DNA of 5,705 nt from positions 1 to 5,705 of the forward strand of contig CAMVPV010000108.1 in NCBI GenBank assembly GCA_947169455.1. The letters run 5' to 3'. Positions 1 to 5,584 of this stretch are shown here, piece after piece. The notes beneath the pieces are model-generated. The model had not been told where the DNA came from. It was given only the letters and a program-made list of their open reading frames with translations, and ran no database searches. Position numbers and translations under genes: made by a program. Each line of letters begins with the position of its first letter. Positions within the stretch are counted from its first letter, which is position 1. Source of the stretch: an uncultured Clostridia bacterium (lineage in GTDB: Bacteria > Bacillota_A > Clostridia > Oscillospirales > Ruminococcaceae).

Positions 1-118
1 GTGGGTAGTAATATTAAATAATGTGAACACTGCGGATTCAGGTTTATAATAATAATCATTTATTGATAATGACGATACTGCACGGAATTATTTGTTGAAA
101 ATAACGGTCATTTTTTCG

Positions 119-147
119 GTGACTTATAATAAATAATATGTTATAAT
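119..147 (+). promoter_or_regulatory. Sigma-A-type promoter of the diguanylate cyclase gene
   Basis: A perfect extended -10 element, TGTTATAAT, lies at 139-147 (hexamer TATAAT at 142-147). It is preceded by a 17-bp spacer and a -35-like hexamer GTGACT at 119-124, which matches TTGACA at four of six positions. Transcription would begin near 154-156, giving a leader of roughly 30 nt before the TTG codon at 185. A T-run at 111-116 just upstream could act as an A/T-rich upstream element. A second TATAAT at 125-130 has no good -35 partner at 16-18 bp and is probably incidental. Confidence 0.7.
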
Positions 148-166
148 GATAGTATCGAACCGTTGT

Positions 167-174
167 AAAGGAGG
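167..174 (+). promoter_or_regulatory. Ribosome binding site that favours the TTG start at 185
   Basis: AAAGGAGG is a near-perfect complement of the 16S anti-Shine-Dalgarno sequence. It lies only 3 nt before the GTG at 178, too close for normal initiation, but 10 nt before the TTG at 185. The TTG frame is different from the one that carries the rest of the cyclase, so this site is the key evidence that the native reading frame begins at 185 and is later broken. Confidence 0.75.
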
Positions 175-177
175 CGT

Positions 178-2145
178 GTGTTATTTGAAAATAAAAAAGC
201 TTTCTACAAAAGCTGCACTTGTTGTCGGCATGGTCGAAATTATTATTATGACAGTGCTTTAAATCATTACATGACATCACTTCTCAGAACAAAAGCCCTG
301 CGCGACATGAATGTTGTCGCTATGGACAGGGCGGAACTCGTGGAAACATATATCGATCGCTGCTGTGATTTCGTTTACGGGTACAGCAAATCCGCAGAGA
401 TACGTGAAGTTCTTCAGTACAGTGATGATGAGGGATATATCGATGCAGCACGCGCACTTACAAAAAAGTATGCGGAGGGTTATGATAATATCGAGGGACT
501 TTATGTCTGTAAATGGGATACTTACGTTCTTGCACACATAAACCCTGATTCGGTGGATAAGACCTTCCGTGACGCTGATTCTGCGGCAGCACTCGAAAAA
601 AGGATACGCGCCGAGGGAAAGGCCTTCTGTACCGGGATAGTTCTCGCGCCCGTTACAAAGCGCATGGTCATCCCGGTATATGCACCGGTATATGACGGAC
701 ACGGCAGGGCGATAGGTTTTTCCGGTGCTGCATTCTATACCGACGCACTTTCATCGCGGCTCGGTGCACTCACCGATTCTGATAACGTGAATATAGGCTA
801 TTCCCTTATAAATGCAGAAACGCTCGATTACATTTTCGATGACGATGCTTCTCTTGTCGGTAAAAGATGCGAGGATAAGCGTATCCTTGATGCAGCTGAA
901 AAGTTTTCATCGGGAGAGTATTCCGAAAAGAATTTCAGCTATGTCACCAGTGACAATGTTGTTTCCTGCTATTATATGAAAAACAGGAACTGGATGTTTG
1001 TTGTGCGTGAAAAGAATGCCGACGTTTTCGGCATAGTTAATGATGTGCGTTCCGCGCTTGCTGTGATCTGTGTGATAATCACGGTAGTGATGGTAATTAT
1101 CTGCGCGGTCAGCGTGAATAAGCAGATGAATCCTATCGGCGCCATACAGCGGCAGATCGTCCGTTTCAAATCGAACGATTTCTCCCATGAACATGACATC
1201 GACATATATACCGACAGGAGCGATGAGATCGGTACCATAGCTGCGGCGGTCGCCGAACTGCATACTGTGCTTGAAAATCAGTATGAGCTTTTCCACGATA
1301 TGATAGAGGCGCAGACCGTCGGAACTATCGTTATCGATCCGGATGAGAACAGGATAATCCTTATGAACCGCACCGCCTGTGAGATGTACGGTATCACCGA
1401 AAAGAATGCGGAAAATGTCACAACGGCTGATATCCGTGCGAAACTCAGTGAGGAGTCGCTTGAAAAGATAGACGGATATATGGCGGAAGTGAAAACGGGC
1501 AGTGAGGACGTTTCCATCGAAGCGGAGATAATCCCCGATGAGGAACGGAAGATACATACCCTTATCCGCGCAAAGAACGTTACTCTTTCAAACAATGACA
1601 ACGTGATAATCTTTTCGCTGATGGATATAAGCGAGCAGAAAAAGCTCGAAGAGGAGCTTCTGATCCTTTCCGAGACAGATTTCCTTACAAGTATATGCAA
1701 CCGCAGGAGCGGGGAATACCGGATAGAAAATTCCATAAAGGAAGGCACGCTCGGAATGTTCTGTCTGTTTGACGTCAATAAGTTCAAATATGTAAATGAT
1801 AATTTCGGTCATTCGGTCGGTGATCAGGTGCTTGTGAGCATAGCGGAAACGATGAAGAAAACGTTCCGTACCTCAGATGTGCTGATACGTCTCGGCGGAG
1901 ATGAATTTGTCGTATTTGCGGCTAACGTCCATGATGAGGATATAGGACGCAGGGTGCTTGACAGATTCATGGCAAACATAGAGAAAATCGATATTGCTGA
2001 ACTTAACGGACATATTATAACGATAAGTCTGGGCGCACTCATAATGACGGAGGAGGATACTTTTTCAAATATGTACATAAAGACTGATTCACTGATGTAC
2101 GAGTGCAAGAAAAAGGGCGGGAACAATTACGTCTTTTACGGATAA
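178..2145 (+). CDS. Membrane diguanylate cyclase, dCache-HAMP-PAS-GGDEF, with a frameshifted N-terminus
   Basis: Predicted to make c-di-GMP from two GTP in response to an extracytoplasmic ligand. Numbered from GTG 178 (655 residues), residues about 30-285 resemble the dCache sensor of clostridial receptors, including a WDTYVLAH motif. A transmembrane helix spans 293-313, followed by a HAMP-like linker to about 365 and a PAS domain at about 370-490 ending in MDISEQKK. The GGDEF domain runs from about 497 to the end. It keeps the exact GGDEF signature at 573-577, the metal-binding Asp532 and NDNFGH (540-545). An RxxD inhibitory site, RTSD at 564-567, sits five residues upstream of GGDEF, so product inhibition is expected. 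DFLTSICNRR (501-510) has Ser where Gly is usual. The first membrane helix is encoded in another frame (185-262). If the frameshift is real, the product from GTG 178 or ATG 271 would lack that anchor and the sensor would probably be misplaced. The catalytic part is sure; the start is not. Confidence 0.85.
   Translation: MLFENKKAFYKSCTCCRHGRNYYYDSALNHYMTSLLRTKALRDMNVVAMDRAELVETYIDRCCDFVYGYSKSAEIREVLQYSDDEGYIDAARALTKKYAEGYDNIEGLYVCKWDTYVLAHINPDSVDKTFRDADSAAALEKRIRAEGKAFCTGIVLAPVTKRMVIPVYAPVYDGHGRAIGFSGAAFYTDALSSRLGALTDSDNVNIGYSLINAETLDYIFDDDASLVGKRCEDKRILDAAEKFSSGEYSEKNFSYVTSDNVVSCYYMKNRNWMFVVREKNADVFGIVNDVRSALAVICVIITVVMVIICAVSVNKQMNPIGAIQRQIVRFKSNDFSHEHDIDIYTDRSDEIGTIAAAVAELHTVLENQYELFHDMIEAQTVGTIVIDPDENRIILMNRTACEMYGITEKNAENVTTADIRAKLSEESLEKIDGYMAEVKTGSEDVSIEAEIIPDEERKIHTLIRAKNVTLSNNDNVIIFSLMDISEQKKLEEELLILSETDFLTSICNRRSGEYRIENSIKEGTLGMFCLFDVNKFKYVNDNFGHSVGDQVLVSIAETMKKTFRTSDVLIRLGGDEFVVFAANVHDEDIGRRVLDRFMANIEKIDIAELNGHIITISLGALIMTEEDTFSNMYIKTDSLMYECKKKGGNNYVFYG
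185..262 (+). pseudogene. Out-of-frame 5' end of the diguanylate cyclase gene: start codon and first transmembrane helix
   Basis: Reading from TTG 185 gives 25 codons and then a TAA at 260-262. The peptide starts MKIKKLSTK (TTG read as Met) and continues ALVVGMVEIIIMTVL, a basic cytoplasmic start followed by a hydrophobic helix. This is what a dCache receptor needs as its first membrane anchor. The same DNA in the GTG 178 frame yields a Cys/Tyr-rich stretch (such as SCTCC and NYYYD) with no membrane helix, which looks like an out-of-frame reading. Adding one base, most simply one T to the run at 258-260, joins this frame to the downstream one and gives a 653-residue protein with two membrane helices around the dCache domain. 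What is seen is the two frames and the ribosome binding site; the single-base loss is inferred. Confidence 0.72.
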
Positions 2146-2163
2146 CGGTGTCGTGCTGTATCG

Positions 2164-2217
2164 ATGATCAAACAAATAATGGATGCCCGGTGTGAGCATC
2201 CATTTTGTTTGTATCAT
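2164..2217. terminator. Bidirectional terminator between convergent genes
   Basis: A long inverted repeat fills the 68-bp gap between the cyclase and phosphodiesterase stop codons. The inner stem pairs ATGGATGC (2179-2186) with GCATCCAT (2196-2203) around a 9-nt loop. A further 8 bp pair CAAACAAA (2169-2176) with TTTGTTTG (2204-2211), and 5 bp pair ATGAT (2164-2168) with ATCAT (2213-2217). Only a 2-nt TA bulge (2177-2178) and one unpaired T (2212) interrupt it. Read on the plus strand, the inner stem is followed by a T-rich stretch, as in an intrinsic terminator. On the minus strand the stretch after the inner stem is less T-rich. The last bases overlap the phosphodiesterase stop codon. Confidence 0.8.
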
Positions 2218-3896
2218 TCTATTGCATATCTGGTATCGAGACGTTCCTCAAATATCTCAACGGGCAGAGGTCTGTCAAAGAAAAATCCCTGAGCTATATT
2301 GCAATTGTTCTTCCGGAGTATCTCGACCTGTTTCAGCGTCTCAACGCCCTCTGTCACACATTCGAGCCCGATATCGCACGCCATGGAAACAACGTGCTTG
2401 AACATAAGACCTGTTGTTTCACCGGGGTCGTCATCGGTAGGCAGGAAGCACTTGTCTATTTTAAGTACGTTCCATGGTATCTCGCGGATAAGGTTCAGCG
2501 ATGAATATCCCATCCCGAAGTCATCAACAGAGGTGTATATACCCTCGTTCTGCAATCCGCTTACTATTCGCTTCAGGTCGCGGAACTCAATGTCGGTCGT
2601 GGTCTCGGTGAGCTCGATCTCAATATACCTGTGCGGGATATTGCAGCTGTTTATTGTGTCCATGATGTGCTTCAGCAGATCTATATCGACGAAGTGCTTG
2701 CGGGAGAAATTCACCGAAATGCGCACGGCGCGCTTTCCCTCATCGAGCCAGCGGCGTATGTCTGTGCATACTGCTTTCAGCATATAGAAATCGAGCTGAC
2801 AGATATCGGTGCTCTGTTCAAGTACAGGGATAAATTCCATGGGCGGTACGAGCTGACTGCCGTGGAACCAGCGGCAGAGCGCTTCTGCACCGACTATCTC
2901 TCCCGTGCGGACATCCACCTTCGGCTGATAGAATACGCGGAATTCATGCTCCCTCAGCGCTGTAACGAAAGCCTTCTGGATCATTATGCGGTTATCCTTC
3001 ATGGCAGCTATCCTGTCATCAAAGAAGATGATAGGACCGTTTTCGTTCATCTTTGCCTGTTGCAGAGCCGGATAAATCATCTGCATGATATTAGCCGGGT
3101 TATCCGATTCAAAATCATCCGGCACCGAATAAGCACCGACCGATGAGGACACGAGAACGCGCTTGTCGTTTTCCTTGTCGTAATAAACGGGAGCTCCGTA
3201 GAGTATCTCCAATACAGCGTCTGCGGCTTCATTTCTGAAAAGTGCGGTAAAGTTATCTCCGCCGAGGCGGCAGACCACGCCGCCGTCGCCTATTGCTTCG
3301 GTAAGCATATCATAATAGTTCTTCATGACCAGGTCACCGAGGTCGCGGCCTATCTCCTGATTTATCAGTGCAAAATGCTTCAGGTTGAAGCATACTGCTA
3401 TATTGCCGGGGAGCTTTCCCTGAGCGTTCTGCTGTTCGAGATAACGGATGAAGAACCGCATATTCGGATATCCGTTCTCATCGTAAAAGCCGAGCTTTTC
3501 AACTATCCGGATAAGTCTGTTGCGGCTTATCATGCTGAGCATGGCTCTGACAACGATATCGACCTTGTCATATTCCTCTTCGGAGAGCTGTTTTTCGCCC
3601 TTTTCCATATAGAATGTTGCCTTGATAACGGCACTGGTCGGAGTGGTATAGCGCTTATGATATACTATTACCTCTCCCTTTCCGTTGTCATAGTCGCACA
3701 TTATCTCGCCCTTGCCCATTTTTTCGTAGGTCGGGTTCATATAGAATTCGGTGACGCCCTTGGCGAGACGGAACAGTATCGCGATATCCGTAATAATCCT
3801 GATATATTCATCACGGTCGAAGTTATTCATTCGGGTGCCCATATCGACCATTTGTTCAAGCAGAGAAAAATATTTCTCGGTCGTAGCCTTGTCCAT
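2214..3896 (-). CDS. c-di-GMP phosphodiesterase, degenerate GGDEF plus intact EAL
   Basis: Predicted cytoplasmic enzyme that cleaves c-di-GMP to linear pGpG; no membrane helix or signal peptide is visible. The start is taken as ATG 3896 (560 residues), because GGAAGGAG lies 5 nt upstream. An in-frame GTG at 3914 lies upstream of that ribosome binding site. Residues about 1-125 form a possibly GAF-like sensory region. Residues about 130-295 are a GGDEF fold with the signature changed to GGDNF (212-216), Asn in place of the first metal-binding Asp (FNLKHF) and no RxxD site, so cyclase activity is unlikely. GTP binding as an allosteric input is possible. Residues about 305-555 are EAL and keep the expected catalytic set: EAL (338-340), Asn396, ELTE (428-431), Asp458/Asp459, Lys479, Glu516/Glu519 and Gln536. 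Loop 6 reads DDFGMGYSSL, with Met where Thr is commonest. The gene converges on the diguanylate cyclase and diverges from the glycosyltransferase. Confidence 0.9.
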   Translation of the reverse strand: MDKATTEKYFSLLEQMVDMGTRMNNFDRDEYIRIITDIAILFRLAKGVTEFYMNPTYEKMGKGEIMCDYDNGKGEVIVYHKRYTTPTSAVIKATFYMEKGEKQLSEEEYDKVDIVVRAMLSMISRNRLIRIVEKLGFYDENGYPNMRFFIRYLEQQNAQGKLPGNIAVCFNLKHFALINQEIGRDLGDLVMKNYYDMLTEAIGDGGVVCRLGGDNFTALFRNEAADAVLEILYGAPVYYDKENDKRVLVSSSVGAYSVPDDFESDNPANIMQMIYPALQQAKMNENGPIIFFDDRIAAMKDNRIMIQKAFVTALREHEFRVFYQPKVDVRTGEIVGAEALCRWFHGSQLVPPMEFIPVLEQSTDICQLDFYMLKAVCTDIRRWLDEGKRAVRISVNFSRKHFVDIDLLKHIMDTINSCNIPHRYIEIELTETTTDIEFRDLKRIVSGLQNEGIYTSVDDFGMGYSSLNLIREIPWNVLKIDKCFLPTDDDPGETTGLMFKHVVSMACDIGLECVTEGVETLKQVEILRKNNCNIAQGFFFDRPLPVEIFEERLDTRYAIE

Positions 3897-3901
3897 ATTT
3901 T

Positions 3902-3911
3902 CTCCTTCCTT
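3902..3911 (-). promoter_or_regulatory. Ribosome binding site of the phosphodiesterase
   Basis: On the minus strand this reads AAGGAAGGAG and ends 5 nt before the ATG at 3896-3894. It overlaps the codons that would follow a GTG start at 3914, so it supports the internal ATG and a 560-residue product. Confidence 0.75.
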
Positions 3912-3927
3912 CACATACTGACTGTGC

Positions 3928-3941
3928 GGTATATTGATACC
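3928..3941 (-). promoter_or_regulatory. Small hairpin at the 5' end of the phosphodiesterase transcript
   Basis: GGTAT (3928-3932) and ATACC (3937-3941) are complementary around a 4-nt loop. With transcription predicted to begin near 3942 on the minus strand, the mRNA would start at or within a base or two of this 5-bp stem. A 5' stem of this kind could protect the message from decay. It also overlaps one copy of a direct repeat (TATATTGAT at 3930-3938 and 3942-3950), so it could instead be part of a protein-binding site. The function is inferred and the hairpin is short. Confidence 0.3.
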
Positions 3942-3948
3942 TATATTG

Positions 3949-3977
3949 ATGTTAACACATTTTTACAAAAAAGTCAA
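3949..3977 (-). promoter_or_regulatory. Sigma-A-type promoter of the phosphodiesterase gene
   Basis: On the minus strand a -35 hexamer TTGACT (3977-3972, five of six consensus bases) is followed by a 17-bp spacer and a -10 hexamer TAACAT (3954-3949, four of six). TG lies in the extended -10 position (bases 3957-3956). The predicted start is near 3942, giving a leader of about 45 nt. The -10 region sits inside the 8-bp palindrome TGTTAACA (3950-3957), which resembles the arms of the larger palindrome at 3995-4009. Confidence 0.65.
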
Positions 3978-3994
3978 TCACGTTTCTCACTATT

Positions 3995-4009
3995 TTGTTA
4001 AATTAACAA
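3995..4009. promoter_or_regulatory. Perfect 15-bp palindrome, candidate operator
   Basis: TTGTTAAATTAACAA has two perfect 7-bp arms around one central A. It lies just upstream of the phosphodiesterase -35 element and upstream of the glycosyltransferase gene. A dimeric regulator bound here could affect both divergent genes. The shorter TGTTAACA at 3950-3957 shares the TGTTAA/TTAACA half-sites with closer spacing. The sequence is AT-rich, so some of the symmetry could be chance. Confidence 0.4.
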
Positions 4010-4029
4010 TATATTAATAACTTTATGAT
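4003..4029 (+). promoter_or_regulatory. Possible glycosyltransferase promoter
   Basis: TTAACA (4003-4008, five of six -35 bases) is followed by TATGAT (4024-4029, five of six -10 bases), but the spacer is only 15 bp. Alternative -10 hexamers such as TATCAT (4029-4034) and TATATT (4036-4041) lack a well-spaced -35. A promoter is expected in this gap because the upstream gene points the other way, but the exact elements are uncertain. If this one is right, its -35 lies within the palindrome at 3995-4009. Confidence 0.3.
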
Positions 4030-4075
4030 ATCATGTATATTGTTATATGCCAAAATAGAATAAAGAGGTGTTTTT

Positions 4076-5584
4076 ATGAATATATGTCTTCTGAATGATT
4101 CTTTTCCTCCGATAATCGACGGAGTAGCAAATGCAGTCATCAATTATGCGGAGATACTTCACAAAATGAAGGGCACGGAGGTTCTCGTCGCGACCCCAGA
4201 ATATCCGGATGCCGAATATGATATCTATCCGTACAAGGTGATACCGTACAGCAGTTATGATACCACCGCCATAATAAGCGGATACCGCGCGGGCAATCCT
4301 CTCTCGTCAGAGGCGATAAACGGCGTAAAGGAATTCGCTCCGGATATTATCCACACGCACTGCCCGGTCTCCTCGACCCTGATGGCGCGTATCCTGCGCA
4401 GGGAAACAGGCGCACCGATAGTATTCACCTATCATACAAAATTCGATGTCGATATCTCTGCGGCGACGAAATCGGAATTCCTGCGCCGTGAGAGCATACA
4501 CGCGCTCGTTTCAAATATAAGCGCCTGTGACGAGGTGTGGACAGTCAGCCGCGGCGCCGGGGAAAATCTGCGTTCGCTCGGCTACGAGGGCAATTATAAA
4601 GTAATGAGCAACGGTGTTGATTTTGCCAAAGGGCGCGCCGATGATGAAGCTGTCCGCCGTGCGGCAGAGGGCTTTGACCTTCCCGAAGGTGTGCCGATGT
4701 TCCTGTTTGTCGGCAGGATAATGAAGTACAAGGGTCTTCCGCTGATAATAGATGCAGTGACAAAGCTTTCGGAGAACGATACCGATTACAGAATGGTGTT
4801 CGTCGGTTCGGGAAAGGATGCGGACGAGCTGAAGAATACCGTAAAGGAACGCGGCATCACGCTTTACGAGAGGACCGAAAGCGGGATCGACTGTACCCGC
4901 GGCAGCAGGGGAGCGGGAGCGGTCATCTTCACGGGACCGATATATGACCGCAATGAACTGCGTGCATGGAACACCCGCGCCGACCTTTTCCTGTTCCCAT
5001 CTACCTATGATACTAACGGCATAGTAGTACGCGAGGCTGCGGCCTGTGCGCTTGCAAGCGTTCTCATAGAGGGCTCCTGCGCCGCTGAGGGAATCACCGA
5101 CCGCCGCAACGGGTACATCATAAAAGAGACTGCGGAGGATATGTTCCGGCTGCTGCGCGATATTTCGGGTGATCTTGCCGATGTGAAGCGCGTGGGGCAG
5201 AATGCTATGGATGAGATTTATATTTCGTGGGAGGACAGCGTGAATGCTGCCTATAAGGAATACTGTGAGGTACTGCGCAAAAAGGAGAGCGGCGAGCTTG
5301 ACCCGTACAGGCGTGGAGTGACGGAGCATCTTGTGGAAATGACAGCGGAGCTCATGGATAAATTCTCGGATGCTTCGCGCGGCAGGGAGGAATTCTACGA
5401 GAGCCTGCGTGAGGATATGTACGGCATGAAGGAGAATTTCTCCGAGGCGGAGAAATATTTCAACGATACGAAGGAAAATCTGAAAAATATACTTCGCAGC
5501 TTTGACGGCAGCATAAAGGAGGAGCTCAGAAAAGCATGGGAAAAGCAGTACTCGATAAAGGATATAACGAAACACCTCAGATAA
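4076..5584 (+). CDS. GT4-family glycosyltransferase with a charged helical C-terminal tail
   Basis: A 502-residue GT-B glycosyltransferase that probably moves a sugar from a nucleotide sugar to a lipid or glycan acceptor; it resembles the glucosyl-diacylglycerol synthase branch of GT4, but the acceptor cannot be read from sequence. ATG 4076 follows AAAGAGGTG (4062-4070) by 5 nt. Visible family features are the N-terminal Gly-rich loop near DGVANAV (15-21), HTHCP (93-97), YHTKFD (119-124), SNGVD (178-182), the donor-phosphate segment VGRIMKYKG (212-220) and VGSGKD (243-248). The usual E-x7-E site is D312-x7-E320 (FPSTYDTNGIVVREA), a variant I believe occurs in clostridial relatives. Residues about 263-282 look like an Arg/Gly-rich insert before the IFTG strand. 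Residues about 395-502 form a Lys/Glu-rich, probably coiled or amphipathic tail beyond the normal GT4 core. No signal peptide or membrane helix is seen. The end overlaps the next gene by 49 nt, which suggests an operon. Confidence 0.88.
   Translation: MNICLLNDSFPPIIDGVANAVINYAEILHKMKGTEVLVATPEYPDAEYDIYPYKVIPYSSYDTTAIISGYRAGNPLSSEAINGVKEFAPDIIHTHCPVSSTLMARILRRETGAPIVFTYHTKFDVDISAATKSEFLRRESIHALVSNISACDEVWTVSRGAGENLRSLGYEGNYKVMSNGVDFAKGRADDEAVRRAAEGFDLPEGVPMFLFVGRIMKYKGLPLIIDAVTKLSENDTDYRMVFVGSGKDADELKNTVKERGITLYERTESGIDCTRGSRGAGAVIFTGPIYDRNELRAWNTRADLFLFPSTYDTNGIVVREAAACALASVLIEGSCAAEGITDRRNGYIIKETAEDMFRLLRDISGDLADVKRVGQNAMDEIYISWEDSVNAAYKEYCEVLRKKESGELDPYRRGVTEHLVEMTAELMDKFSDASRGREEFYESLREDMYGMKENFSEAEKYFNDTKENLKNILRSFDGSIKEELRKAWEKQYSIKDITKHLR
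5515..5522 (+). promoter_or_regulatory. Ribosome binding site of the GH13 gene, inside the glycosyltransferase
   Basis: AAAGGAGG lies within the glycosyltransferase coding sequence (its IKEEL codons) and 13 nt before the ATG at 5536. The spacing is somewhat long, but no better start in this frame lies nearer. The arrangement suggests that translation of the second gene is coupled to the first. Confidence 0.55.

Noticed and set aside
45..67. AT-rich imperfect symmetry (ATCA...TGAT) upstream of the cyclase promoter.
   Set aside because: Only a 4-bp perfect match around a 5-nt centre in very AT-rich DNA; expected by chance.
1..177. Possible c-di-GMP riboswitch upstream of the cyclase.
   Set aside because: I looked for the conserved GEMM-type core and a paired terminator and saw neither. 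The likely leader is only about 30 nt, too short for such an aptamer.
258..260. Phase variation by slippage in the T run at the frameshift.
   Set aside because: The run is only 3 T (4 if restored), too short for the slippage rates usually seen in phase-variable genes.
254..263. CTT TAA resembles the CUU-stop site of programmed +1 frameshifting in the release factor 2 gene.
   Set aside because: A +1 shift would enter the third frame, which soon stops; the sensor frame needs a -1 (or +2) shift. There is no X-XXY-YYZ slippery heptamer in the TTG frame and no upstream Shine-Dalgarno-like stimulator at the right place, so a mutation or sequencing error is simpler.
907..1557. Minus-strand open frame of 216 codons inside the diguanylate cyclase.
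   Set aside because: It lies opposite the transmembrane, HAMP-like and PAS regions of the real gene, and its His/Arg/Ile-rich product shows no domain.
3897..4075. Possible riboswitch, small gene or mobile-element end in the divergent gap.
   Set aside because: The gap is AT-rich and explained by promoters, short repeats and ribosome binding sites; no ORF with a start and ribosome binding site and no terminal repeats with a target duplication were found.
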